From: Ascaphus truei
Taxonomy: Eukaryota; Chordata; Amphibia; Anura; Ascaphidae
Assembly (NCBI GenBank): GCA_036426205.1
Contig: CM071571.1
Span: forward strand, 115,811,899 to 115,875,898
Direction: 5' to 3'
DNA length: 64,000 nt
Part shown: positions 36,103 through 47,101 of the stretch, piece by piece
How positions within the stretch are numbered: the first letter of the stretch is position 1
How the letters are laid out: every line of letters starts with the position of its first letter
Notes under the pieces: model-generated
Told to the model about the DNA's origin: nothing
The model's input: the letters and a program-made list of their open reading frames with translations, nothing else
Database searches by the model: none
Program-made: the position numbers and the translations under genes

Positions 36103-37196
36103 AACTCTATTTTGTACACTAACCTCTTGTGTGGAACCTATCACAAGTCTTTGCAAAATCTACAGTAAGCAGACCACATCAACTGCATTACCCTGGTACA
36201 AATTCCTACTACCTCCTCAAAGAAACTAATAAAGTTAGTTTGGCATGACCTACCCTTCATAAATGCATGCTGACTATTACTAATATTTTTTTTTTCATTA
36301 GGTATTCCTAAATATTATCCCGTATTAAACGCTTGGATGTATGCAATAAGGGCCAAGTGCCTTATTTACTTTAATTTTATCAAGCCGCCAATTCACTTTA
36401 TTCTCAGTCAACCAATTGTTTGTTAATATAGTGGTTGTGTCTTCCTACTGTGGCACTGCTATTGCAATTGGTTCCTCCCTGGTAAAAACAGAGGCAAAGA
36501 ATTTGTTTAATACCTCTGCTTTTTCCTTATGTCCAATAATCTGCCTGCCCATTTCACACTGAAAGGGTGCTATATTTTATTTTCTCATTTTATTGTTATT
36601 AAGGTACTTAAATAACTTTTTATGGTTGATCCTATTTTTTATTGCAATCTTTTTTCATTATCCATTTTTGCTCATTTGATCGCCCTTCAGCAATTTTTGT
36701 TACATTCCTTATAATTCTGATATGATGTCTCCGTCCCTTCTGACTTAAAGAATCTAAACGTCTTCCTCTTCTTTTCCATTTCATCCCCTACCTGTTTATT
36801 TAGCCACAATGGTTTAGACTTATTTCTTTTATACTTATTATCCAAGGGTATACACTGATAAGTGTGCTTTTCTAACAGTTTTAAAGACTGCCCATTTATC
36901 TTCCACATTTTTCCCTGCATACATTTCATCCTAATTTATTCTTTGAAGATTAGTTCTCAGTTAATTAAAATCTGTCTTTCAACATTTTAAAGTCTTTGTT
37001 GAAACCAAGTAATCTGGCTTTTGATAATTGATTTCAAATGACCATGTTATGATCACTGTTAACAAATATTCAAGTCCGGGAACATTTGGGCATTACTTTT
37101 ACATTGTTTGATATGACCAAATCCTGTATTGCCCTTCTCCTGGTTTATTCCTCAATAATCTGGGTCATATAATTGTTTTTAAGCACACCCTAAAAC
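36103..37196 (-). pseudogene. CR1-clade LINE ORF2, middle part (post-endonuclease to first RT blocks)
   Basis: Minus strand. From 37,190 downwards it reads NYMTQIIEE, then a SDHNMVIFEINYQKPDYLV-like stretch (frameshifted), then KPLWLNKQVGDEMEKKRKTF (about 36,740-36,800), and finally, at about 36,110-36,370, the RT segments equivalent to those at 33,820-34,040 of the plus-strand copy, ending VPHKRLVYK. Sequence similarity to CR1 stops at about 36,103, before the catalytic YADD block, so the 3' part is absent. It is the continuation of the endonuclease fragment at 39,148-39,604, from which it is separated by an inserted L1-type element. Confidence 0.78.
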
Positions 37197-39147
37197 CCTT
37201 TTTTTAACTCAATTTTTATTGGTTTTGTCAGAGTATAGGGGTACAAAAAATAAAGAAGGGAAGGTTAACAGGAAATGCGGAGGGGGGTAGGGGGTAGGTA
37301 CAGAATGCTTACAGACAATATCTTTGGTTCTCGAGACACAATTATATAGTGTAGTCATAAAATCCCGATGTATGAATGTCGAAGGTACAAGCAAATATCT
37401 AGGCTATACATAGTAACCGTTTGAAGTCATTTAATTAATATGTTAATGGAGGTGGGTCTCCCGATCTTCTGCAGAAGTCAAGCCACGGCTGCAAGAGCAC
37501 AGTGTTTTTTGTAAAAGTTGTCATTAACTAAGCTGTGAGATTACTCATTTGGCATGTGAACCAAATTTTAGCTTTTATTTGAGGAACAGTTTGAACGGTT
37601 TGTTTCAACCAATGTGATGCTATTACGCAGCTCGCAGCCATGGCTATTTGGGATACGTCGGTTATCATTTCTGCTAAGAATAATTGAAGGTCTATTCAAC
37701 AAAAATATCCACGTGTCTAGGCAAAATTTCTGGGACAGCATCCTCTGGAGCCATCTATGGATCACCTTCCACATCCTCTGGATTTTGGACATTCTCACCA
37801 CATGCGAAGGTAAGTACCTCGATTACCACATGGTTTGAGACATAGTGGAGATGTGCCTGAAGACATCTTATATAGTGTAATGGGGGAGTAATGCCAAATG
37901 TATAGGACTCTATATGCATTCTCCTTAATCGTGGTGCAAATTGAGCTCTTTGACACCTCTTCTAATATGTTTTCCCAGTCTTCCTCCTCTAGTGTCTCAC
38001 CCAAATCTCTCTCCCTTTCTTTAATAAAACTTGGGGGTTTAACCGTGAGTGTGCTGATAAATGCGATTCTGCCTTTGGTGTTAGTTGGGTCTAGACACAT
38101 TCTTTCCAAGTGGGAGAGGGAGTCTCTGGGCTATTTTAGTTCAAAGAAGCTTCTGAGTTGTAGGAAGCGGAATACTTCTTTTTTCGATTGTTCCCTATCC
38201 GGGAAAAAATATGTCTAGTGGGGTTGGGTTAGTTTTCCCTAAATCTCTAAGTCATAAGACCCCCACCACTTTACTTTGCTGGAACCCTATTTCTGCGAAC
38301 TCTGGGCTAAAATCTGTGTTGAAATAGGGATATATCATTGAGGAGTCATGATGTGTAAGACCTTTCTTAAGTGCAAGTAAATCCCAATATTTTAGGGAAT
38401 GGAATATAGAAGGAAGAATATAATTTTTTTCCCTTCTAACCTGAGGTGGGAGCCACAAGATGGCCTTTGTGTGTACTGGGAAAAACAGATCTGACTCCAT
38501 CTAGACCCAGCGTCTGAGGCCTTGTCTTCATGCCAGGAAACTAATTGGCTGTATTGGGCCGCTGCATAGTAGGATAGGAGACATGGCTGGCCCAGATCTC
38601 CTCATTCAATTTGGCAGAGTCATAGTTCTATTTACTCTGGGTCTTTTGCCTGACTAAATCAAACTAGTTATTCGTCTTTGCAGTTCTTTAAAATCTTTAG
38701 TCTCTAGGGCAATAAGGGGCATTTGAAATAGGTATAAGAGATGGGGGAGTACATTCATTTTAATGGATTGCATCTTACTTATCCATGAGATTTTAAACTT
38801 TGCCCAATGCTGCATGTATTCAATTATGGTTCAGATAATGTTTGGATAGTTAGCTTTATATAAGGTCTCATATGACTGAGATAAGTTTACGCCTAAATAT
38901 TGGCTACTGTGAGTTCTCCATTTGTAGTTAAAATTTAAAGCTATAAGTTTGGCAATGTGTGCCGGGAGGTTGATATTAAGCACTTCTGACTTGCTATTGT
39001 TAATTTGTAAGCCAGTGAAGGAGTTGAATATGTCTAGTTCCTTGCCTAGGGATGGGAGAGAAATCAGGGGTCTGGATATTGTCAGGAGGATATCATCTGC
39101 GAAAAACCTGTTTCCTTTTGTTGTAATGTTAATCTCATTGCCCCAGA
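37197..39147 (-). pseudogene. 5'-truncated L1/Tx1-type LINE inserted in the CR1 element
   Basis: Minus strand, starting right at the RT catalytic block (FADD at 39,092-39,103, with following SLPSLGKELDIFNSFTGLQI and NNSKSEVLNI). It continues through a QYLGVNLSQS segment, WLPPQVRREK (about 38,440), RDLGETLEEEDWENILEEVSKS (about 37,950-38,010) and a C-terminal CPKIQRMWK-like segment (about 37,770). The 3' end is next to a T run on the plus strand (37,199-37,205), which is the poly-A tail. The size of ~1.95 kb and the loss of everything 5' of the active site are typical of aborted target-primed insertion. Frames are interrupted, so it is inactive. Confidence 0.82.
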
Positions 39148-39604
39148 CTGTCTGGATAATTAAAATCACCCATTATGCAAACATGACCCAGTTTTGATGC
39201 CTTTTCCATTTGCAAAAGTATTTTAGCTTCCTCAATCTCACAGTTATTTGGTGTTTTATAGCCTATCCCACAAACATTTTCTCTGGACATTTACCTCCAC
39301 AGCTATTTTCTATCCACAAAGCCTCAACATTTTCATAATTCCCTTCATAAACAGCTTCCCTTATAATAGGTTTTAGATCCGGGTTAACATATAAACATAC
39401 TCCACCTCCTCTTCTACAGTATTTGCTCGATCCTTCCAAAAAAGGGAATAACCCTCTAAATGAACTGCCCAGTCATTAGTTTCATCCCACCATGTTTCAG
39501 TAATGCCTATGATATCATACTGCCAGCTCTCTCATTTTATCTGTCAGGCTTCTTGCATTAGCAAGCATGCATTTAATTTTTTTCAGTCTGTACTGTTATT
39601 TTAT
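39148..39604 (-). pseudogene. CR1-clade LINE ORF2, N-terminal endonuclease fragment
   Basis: Minus strand from about 39,570: CMLANARSLTDKMRELAV, then DIIGITETWWDETNDWAVHL (about 39,460-39,520), then GYSLFWKDR, and near 39,150-39,170 MGDFNYPD with GDFN at 39,159-39,170. These are the usual apurinic-like endonuclease blocks of CR1. The fragment is bounded by the solo LTR on one side and by the L1-type insertion on the other. Confidence 0.8.
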
Positions 39605-40004
39605 TGTAAGGACTCTGCTCGATCCGTGCCGGGTTTTGCTGCGTTTCGAGTTTTCCAAGTTGCCCTTTCTGCTCACTTTGGCCATTTTGGGTACTGGCAG
39701 CCTGCTATATAAGGCTGCAGTTCTTAGTGGGAGTCGCCGAGCAAGGTTCTAACATTTTCAGTTCCTTTTGTCTACGCTGTTACGCCTTACCCTTTCCTTT
39801 GTTTGAATTCCCCTATTGCTGACCCTGTACCGTGACCCCAACCTCGCTGCTTTCTGCCTGCCCTGACCTCACCTGTTTACTGGACTTTGCACCACTGCCT
39901 CCAGCCCTGACCTCTGCCTGCTTAACTGTCTATGAATACTCCAATTTGCATCCCTACCTCGGTCCTGTGGGTCCGCTTCCTGATTGGAGACGAGCACTGT
40001 CACA
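39605..40004 (+). mobile_element. Solo LTR (400 bp) inserted in the CR1 element
   Basis: Starts TGTAAGGACTCTG and ends GCACTGTCACA (TG...CA). Flanking pentamers TTTAT (39,600-39,604) and CTTAT (40,005-40,009) agree at four of five positions, as expected for an aged target duplication. A TATATAAG promoter-like box lies at 39,706-39,713. No internal retrotransposon sequence is adjacent, so it is a solo LTR left by recombination. Gypsy-type is my guess from general appearance. Confidence 0.7.
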
Positions 40005-40009
40005 CTTAT

Positions 40010-41190
40010 GTACTTCTGCCTTTCTACGCCGATTGTGTTTAGTCTTTAAAAGTTTTTTTTGTTTTATCTGTATTTAATATAGGTGTCTTCCTTCTTGCCA
40101 AACTACCACTTGCCCCAATTCTACCTCTATGACCCCTTCTATTTCCCCACCCCATCTTTTCTATTTAATTTGTTATGTTTCTTGTCCTCCCGCCTCCATC
40201 TTAGTTTAAAATCTCCAAACTTTTTAACATTCTAACCCCTAGCACAGAAGATCCCTCTTCATTGAAATGTAATCCATCCCTAGCATAAAGAATACACCTC
40301 TCATAAAAGAAGTCCCAGTGCTCTAAAACCCTAAACCCTCTTTCTTACACCACTTTCTTAGCCTAGCATGGCACTGATGGTATTTCAGAAAAAACTACCT
40401 TGGAGATCCTTGCATTAAGCTTTCGGCCTAGATCCCTGAAATGATATTTTAGGTCCATTCATCCTTCTCTAACTTTGTCATTGGTACCAACTTGTACCAT
40501 GACCGCCGGGTCAGTCCCAGCCCCTCCAAACTATCTGTCTACTCGATCCGCAATGTGCCGAACTGGAGCCCTTGGGAGACAAACTGTTCGGTTCATGGAG
40601 TCATGGAAACAGATTGCCCTATCTACCTTCCTAATAATGGAGTCCCCTACACCACCATAACCTTTCTTGGTCACTGAGTATCCTGAGTCCCCTCTGTGCT
40701 AGAGGAACTATTCCCCTGGCTGCTTGAGGAATCAATCTCCCCCAGCCTTGCCATTCCTGCATGACACTCCCAATATCTTCCCTCAAAATCTATTGGGATG
40801 GGTCAGCTCTGAACTGACATCCCTCTTCCTCTTCCCCCTACTTCCCCTTCTAACTGTTACCCAGCTACCTACCTCTTCCTCACTCATGTCTCCACCATCT
40901 GCACCACTAGTCCCAGCCACGGCCTGCACAGTGAGCACTGAACTCCTTTCAAGATTGTCCATGCCCCTCGATATTGCAAGTTTCCTCTTTAGATCAGCAA
41001 TTTCTGACTCTAAGTTGACCACCTGCTCATACTTCTCACAGTGGTGTGCTCCAAGTGTACATACATGTGGCAAGATGTGCATTGAGTGTCATTCTCAATC
41101 CTGTTCATTATTGCAACATGGCTGGACCAGATTGCCTCTCTACCTCCTGTCACATAAGCCCTTTGTAGCTACAGTCTGTGACAGGCTATG
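40010..41190 (-). pseudogene. CR1-clade LINE ORF1 with SGNH esterase domain
   Basis: Minus strand. An N-terminal region contains HHCEKYEQVVNLESEIADL (coiled-coil-like, about 41,000-41,050) and MSEEEVGSWVTVRRGSRGK (about 40,830-40,890). The esterase domain follows: VQVGTNDK with GTND at 40,477-40,488, then RDLGRKLNARISKVVFSEI (about 40,385-40,445), and ARDGLHFNE with the catalytic pair D...H at 40,267-40,278. The motif residues are intact although stops and frameshifts interrupt the frame. Esterase-type ORF1 is a known feature of vertebrate CR1 elements. The downstream ORF2 begins beyond the solo LTR at 39,604. Confidence 0.75.
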
Positions 41191-42505
41191 CTGTGGGGTT
41201 TGACCCCCCTCATGCTGACTCTCTGACAGGAAGAAGTGTTGTCCCAAGGGTCTGTGTATAGCCAATAGTGGTGAAGACCTTGTGCCCTACCCTTCTGGAA
41301 GCTCAGAGATGAAGTGCCAAATTAGAGTCAGATCTACCTCACCCTCCTAGGGTGAAGATGTGGGTTTTGCTCCTGCCCTCCTGGGTAGGGTGTGGAGCAA
41401 TATGAAGCTGAATCAGGGCCTCACTATTAGCTTAAAGCCAAAGCATCTTCCAAAGGTCTGGGGATCCAGACCCACCATCCTGCATTCGCTGTACTGTTGG
41501 CAGTGGCTGCTACAATAAATCATCCCTTTTTATATACCCCTGCCTGAGCTCTCAGTCTATTGGGTAAGGGGTATGGATGAAAGTTACTTCTGGAAATCCT
41601 GGAGCCCACTGGAGCTGGAGGCGCTGACACCCTGAGTGAGCCTTGACGATCATTAAAAGCCTGTCCTGTTCCACACACTATCGCTCTCCTGGACCCTCAC
41701 AAGTATGCCAGCACCATAACAGCAGTAACCAGAGGTATAGCTTCCAGAGAGCGGGGGAACATGTGTTACACAACGATGGAGTTATAAGTGCTAACAATTA
41801 ACTGTACTTCAATATACTATACCTTGTTTAACCCCTTCCTTGTTCCAACCCCTTCTTGTTCTAACTACACACTTAATACACCCAACACTTGAAATTAACT
41901 AGTAATCCAGTCACACAGATCAGGACACACACACTTGTTGCCTCAGCACCAGAATAATATAGACGAGTTAAGCAGGCTAGTGAAGTGGGATGGCGATCCC
42001 TAGAATATATTAGTGAGGGTCCCTAGCACACATACTTTTTATATTATTGAGAGTAGCCCAAGAGGTACACTGAGAATTTACAGAGGCACGGATCCTATAC
42101 GGCGGGATCCCATGAGGTTGCATACAAGAGGTTAAAAACTCTCTCACTTTAGCAGACCAGAAAAACCACACACTAGCTTGTAGGTATGCTAGCTGATTTT
42201 AAAGTGGAGGTTTAAAAGGCAGGCAGTGCACTTCCCGCTGTCTCTCTCTGCTATCAGTCTTTGAGGAAACAGGTTGTAAAGCGGCTGTATAGGGGAGAGC
42301 ATTAACGCCCTTTCACATACCTGAGATTAAGGACTGTTGTGTTGTTTTGCATACCTATGCTACTTATTTTGAACTGTTTGCTCTACTCTGTTAAGAGTGT
42401 ACTGCTTCCTATTTTCGCTGGTGAGGGAAATAAAGGCCTTTCATTTGCAAGAAATTGGTGTGTGAGCTCATTTCTGACCATAGCTATGAGGCCGCTCCGT
42501 CACAT
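41181..42505 (+). mobile_element. Possible LTR, weak call
   Basis: TGTGACAGG at the left and CCGTCACA at the right give TG...CA ends, and AATAAA occurs at about 42,428, some 75 bp before the end. Flanking pentamers (CAGTC and TGGCC) do not match, and a second AATAAA at about 41,513 is unexplained. It may be two unrelated repeats. Confidence 0.25.
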
Positions 42506-42810
42506 GGCCCTTCACAGAAGGTGAACCGAGTAACAAGTAACAGCACCTCCCTAGGGATATTAAGTGAGGTGTACCCTAGGAAAGCAACAGTTGGTACGAA
42601 CACATTGAAGATTACACTGCTTTGCGTATAACGGTAGTGTGGATACTGTAAAACAAAAAAGGAGAACGTTTGTACCATAAAAGTTCCTGGGGCTCCTCTT
42701 TGCTTACCAGCGCCCAGCCTGTATGAATCCAGGACCCTGATAAAGGTAACCACGAATAACACTGCCATCTACATAGGCTATTGATGTAAACGTCTTTAGA
42801 ACCAAGCAAG

Positions 42811-42975
42811 GAGGGTTACATTTGTAAAGCGCCAACATAATCTGCAGCGCAGTACAATGGGGCTACAGAAAGATGTCAATACATAAACAGAGTTTCACAC
42901 CAAAGAATGACAAACAAGAACAAACAGTTACAATAGGTAATGTAGGCCCTGCTCATGAGAGCTTACAATCTAGGT
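42811..42975. repeat. Short interspersed repeat (AAAGCGCCAACATAATCTGCAG type)
   Basis: TGTAAAGCGCCAACA...CAGCGCAGTACA followed by CCCTGCTCATGAGAGCTTAC resembles a dispersed repeat that is very common in frog genomes. Family name not certain. Flanks 42,506-42,810 and 42,976-43,261 hold nothing I recognise. Confidence 0.55.
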
Positions 42976-43261
42976 GATTTTTGGTATGTACAGTATTCTC
43001 ATTTGGGGAATGAGCGCTGTTCTTACATGTTCTGATTAGGGTGATTTTTGCTTCTCTTCCCCTGCTACACAAACTGCTGACAAAATGCAAATGTGCCTGA
43101 AGGTGAGTGTCACCTTTCAAACCCACTCCAAAGACAGCTGCTACAACATGTATGAGAACACACGTACTGCAGACATAAAGGCTAATTGGTTAACACATGT
43201 ATTCTAAAAAAAAAATCATACTTCTAAAATGGTTTTTAAATTAGCGATTAAATTAAAAGCC

Positions 43262-43588
43262 CGTTTCCCAAAGTCTCTCTCACTTCCCCTCTACCTTTGC
43301 CAAGTCTTTATCACTCCCCACCAAGTCTCTTACTCCCCAAAAGTCTCTCTCACCCTTCTAAGGCTCTCTCACTCCCCTCTACCTTTCCCAAGTCTCAATC
43401 ACTCCCCCCCCAAGTCTTTCACTCCCCCACAACTCTCTCTCACTCCCCCAAGTCTCTCTCACTCCCCCACCTCTCCAATTCACCCCCACTTCTCTATCAC
43501 CCCCCAAGTCTCTGTCACTCCCCCTCTCTCCTCACCAAGTCTCTCACCCCCCACTCCAAGTCTTTCTCACTCCCCCCCTCAAGTATAA
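43262..43588. repeat. CT-rich minisatellite (~20-24 bp unit)
   Basis: About 13-14 units of CCAAGTCTCTCTCACTCCCC with variation such as ACCTTTGCC inserts. Open frames through it are serine/leucine/proline-rich repeat translations. Confidence 0.85.
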
Positions 43589-44239
43589 GTGACTAATTTA
43601 TGGGTCTGGCCCCTGGGTCGATTCCACCCCCCTCTGATGCTGCTATAACGTTCCTACCTACTCCGGGTGCATGCATACCCTCTTATGCCGAAGCTGACAT
43701 CGTGCTCCATCCTGCACATGCCCACCTGAGCTGTGCCCTTAAACTGCTGCGTCCAGTTGCCCACCCCTTGTTCACCTCTGTAGGCTGAAATTAGTCAATT
43801 AGTAAATCAGCTTTATATCCTGTCCAACTTACACTCTGTTGTGCATATTCTAGCAATTCCAACTGCTAACCCCTGTGTACGATAACTTTGATTAAAAATA
43901 CCAATTTTGCTTTATGTTCCTCAAATGTGCTAATTGAGCTGTCTGGGCTGAACTTAATTCAGTTAGGTGACTAGTTAGACCTACTGTATATAACTAGAGA
44001 CAGACTAGGGGGCAGCCTACATGTTAAGAATCTTTAAAGTGGCCCTTTTTCAGTGGCCAGCAGTGTGGAATTTAACAGGGACTTCAACAGGAGTGATCAA
44101 GTGGACAACTCAACTCCTACTGGCCATGGATACTGAATTCAAACTGTGCTGGAAAGGACAACGCATTATTTGCCAGATAATACATCAGCACTAAACTATT
44201 GCTGCTATGCCGCCACTACTATTTATATTTGCTCTCAAT
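43589..44239. other. Unassigned stretch 5' of the L2 element
   Basis: No clear element. It may include the L2 5' region; a GTGTGCTTTTTTCTACCAG segment near 44,250 leads into recognisable L2 sequence. Confidence 0.4.
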
Positions 44240-44495
44240 TTTTTTTTTAATGTGTGCTTTTTTCTACCAGCCTTAGTATGTCTCTAACTCTATTCATATA
44301 TTTCCATCTCTCCTTCCTTCACCACTTCTCTGTTCACATGAATTATTTTCTTACCTGCATCCTCTGACACTATACAGCTAGACCCCCTGCACTAAAACAC
44401 ACACCTAAAATCATCCTTACATGTTTTCTTTCTATCCATGCTTCTCCTCTTTGTCTCTGGGGATAACTCTCCCAATCCTAGTCCCTGCATTATTT
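44240..44495 (+). pseudogene. L2-clade LINE, start of ORF2 with a 2A-like motif
   Basis: Plus strand. At 44,456-44,485 the translation is SGDNSPNPSP, preceded by a leucine-rich segment (LLFV). Many L2 elements carry GDVSPNPGP or the ribosome-skipping-type GDVEPNPGP at this place. Here the Gly of NPGP is Ser, so skipping would not be expected. The coding relic is cut immediately afterwards by the foldback element at 44,496. Confidence 0.6.
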
Positions 44496-45480
44496 AAAAG
44501 AAGAGATAAGCAACTCAGGGCACTTCGGATTTTAAACTAATTTATTCAGTCTGAAGATTTTACGTGTTGGTCGTCACAGTGACCTTTCTCATGAGTGACT
44601 GGCATAATATTCACCAAAAAGTGTCTAACATTTATAACCCCCCAAAGGTAATCGTCCAGGTGTCCTCCTTCCTCATCTGCTGATTGGGCGATCATGTGAC
44701 GTACGCTGGTTGCGTGTGACGTCATCGCGGCATCCTTCTTTACCATGGATTGGTCAGCTCCTGATCCTGAAATCCCATGATGCTTTGGCTTGTGTCTGAC
44801 ATCATTCCGCTAAACGCGCTGTCTGAGGCTCCTGTAGCTGAGCATTTCATCTCTTCCTCTGCACATGCATTGTGCTCCTTGAGCAGTCCTGTGTCATTTC
44901 TTTTCTGCACCGCATCCCATTCTATCTCATGCGAGGGGTGTCACGCAGGGCTTTGATTGAACCATGAAAAAAGGACAAGCTGTAATCAGTGGAATCTTAA
45001 CCTAGTTCTGTTAAGAACTACATAAACCCAAGTGAAAAAATGATTGTTAAAAAACAGAAGCTATGTCTAATGTATTTATCCATAATAAAATATCTCATAT
45101 TATTGAGTAGAGTCATTCTATTCAGACGGAGCGCGTTTAGCCGAGTGACGTCAGACACAAGCCAAAGCATTGCGGGATTTCAGGATCAGGAGCTGACCAA
45201 TCCACAGTGAGGAAGGATGCCGCGATGATGTAACACGCAACCAGCGTGCGTCACATGATCGCCCGATCAGCAGATGGGGAAGGAGGACACCTGGATGATT
45301 ACCTACGAGGGACACCTTGGAACTTTTTAATTTGGGGTGATATAAATGTTTGACACTTTTTGGTGAATATTATGTCAGTCACTCTTGAGAAAGGTCACTG
45401 TGATGACCGAAACATCGAATCTTCAGACTGAATAAATTAGTTTAAAATCCCAAGTGCTCTGAGTTGCTGCTTTTCTCTTT
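44496..45480. mobile_element. ~1-kb foldback element with ~335-350 bp inverted arms
   Basis: Left arm 44,496-44,835 and right arm 45,128-45,480 are reverse complements with few mismatches, separated by a ~290-bp loop. Arms contain GAAGATTTTACGTGTTGG/CCGAAACATCGAATCTTC and a GCGCGTTTAG segment at the loop side. It has no coding capacity. It interrupts the L2 element between the 2A-like motif and the endonuclease. The exact target duplication is not obvious. Confidence 0.85.
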
Positions 45481-46665
45481 ATCCTAACTCTGGATTATGG
45501 CAGGTATTCCCTGAACCAGGAGCACCGGTAACTGTATTTTTTCTGTTTTTCATATACACTGTTTGGTGTGCAGCATTTTCTACAGATTTTGCATTTGACT
45601 ACCCTGCCTTATTTCTACATGCTCTTGTCCTCGCCTCCTACATGCAACTTCTACACCTGGTTTCAACAACTCTAACCTCATACCCATCCCATTTCACCCT
45701 CCATCCTCTCTCCCTTTCTCCAGTGCCCTTTGGAATGCATGCTCCATTTCTAACAAGTTCCTCTCTGTACATGACTTTTTTCCCTCTCACTCTCTGCTCC
45801 TCTTTGCTGCAACTGAGATTTGGCTCACTCAGTCTGATTCTGTACTGGAAGCTGCCCTCTCTTATGGTGGACTTTCTTTCTTCCACACTCCACGCCCTGA
45901 TGGCAGTGTTGGAGGCATGGAACTTCTCTCCTCTATCTGCTGTTACCGAACCCATCCTTTTCCTCCCTCTCTTTATTTTCTCTACTTTGAGGCTCACACT
46001 GTCCAGTTTTTCTCTCCTCTCCCTGTCCACGTGGCGGTCATCACCCCCCTTCTTACTTTCTCTCTCACTTTGAATCCTGGCTCTCCTTCTTTCTCTCCTC
46101 TGATTCCCCTGTTCTTCTCCATGGAGACTTCAACTACCATATTGATGACCCCTTTCTCCATTGCGCTTCCTGCTTTCTCTCCCTAACCTCTTCTTTTGGC
46201 CTTCAACAGTGGACTGCAGCCAGCACCCACAAGGATGGACACTATTTAGACCTGGTTTACACTAAAAAGTTTCTCTTTAATAATTTCTCCATTTCCCCTT
46301 TTCCATTCTCATATTCTCATATTCAATCTCTCACTTGTCCCCTTCTCTACCTCTATCTACCCCACATTTCTGCAGAGATCTGCACTCTATTAATCTATCA
46401 GCTTTTGATTACACTTTGCGCTCCTCCCTCTCCTCTCTCAGTTCTGCTGCACACTACGACAACCTGGTCAGGAACTACAACTTTGCCCTATCCTCCTCTC
46501 TTGATCTACATGCCCACGCTTTCTCTCTGCCATTCTCGCCTTTCTAACCCCAGACCCTGACTAAATTTCCACACGGGAATGCTGTGTTCTTGCACTCATT
46601 CCTCTGAATGCGACTGAAGGAATTCTCGCACTCTCGCAGACTTCCTTCACTACAAATGTATGCTA
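45481..46665 (+). pseudogene. L2-clade LINE ORF2, endonuclease part
   Basis: Plus strand. L2-like coding starts near 45,630. Blocks in order: ALWNACSISNKFLSVHDFF (about 45,725-45,780), TEIWLTQSDSVLEAALSYGG (about 45,805-45,870), CCYRTHPFPPSLYFL (about 45,935-45,980), and LHGDFNYHIDD with GDFN at 46,123-46,134. After that come QQWTAASTHKDGHYLDLVY (about 46,207-46,260) and a linker. Several one-base frame changes but few stops. The first ~150 bp may belong to the tail of the foldback insertion. Confidence 0.82.
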
Positions 46666-47101
46666 TACAGGCAATCCTCGGTTATCCAACACAATGCGTT
46701 ACTCAAAATGGCGTTGGATAGCGAAACGTCTTAAAGCGAAACACGTTTTCCCATAGGAACACTGTTTAAATGAAAGGTTCTGTTCCTGAAGGCACTTTTA
46801 ATGCTAAAATACACAAAATATTTTACTCAGGCAATAAGATATGCAGCACACACATACATTATATAGTGTAGATACTGTATTATATATATAATATAACATA
46901 ATATATCATGTAATTTAATAATATATTAAATAGTATAATATAATATTATATTATATGATATATATATTATATACACATAAACAACTTTGCAAAGGGTCGT
47001 AAGAGCGTTGGATAAGCCGTTTTGGCGTTGTAAAAATGAATATAGATATGCATTGCATAGCGTTGGATAAGCGAAGCGTTGTAAAACGAGGACTGCCTAT
47101 A
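46666..47101. mobile_element. Tigger/pogo-like MITE inserted in the L2 element
   Basis: Ends CAGGCAATCCTCGGTTATCC and, reverse complemented, AGGCAGTCCTCGTTTTACAACG are near-matching terminal inverted repeats of the Tigger type. GCGTTGGATA..GCGAA segments lie inside each end. TA dinucleotides flank it, as expected for Tc1/mariner-type insertion. L2 coding stops at ATGTATGC and resumes immediately on the other side. The interior contains an AT-microsatellite. Confidence 0.75.
46865..46985. repeat. TA-rich microsatellite inside the MITE
   Basis: Imperfect TATA/TATTATA runs between the two MITE ends. Confidence 0.8.

Noticed and set aside
39706..39713. TATA box of a host gene
   Set aside because: The TATATAAG lies inside a solo LTR with TG...CA ends and near-matching 5-bp flanks, so it is the LTR promoter.
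41181..42505. A confident LTR retrotransposon LTR
   Set aside because: TG...CA ends and an AATAAA exist, but the flanking pentamers differ and no coding part is near. Kept only as a weak feature.
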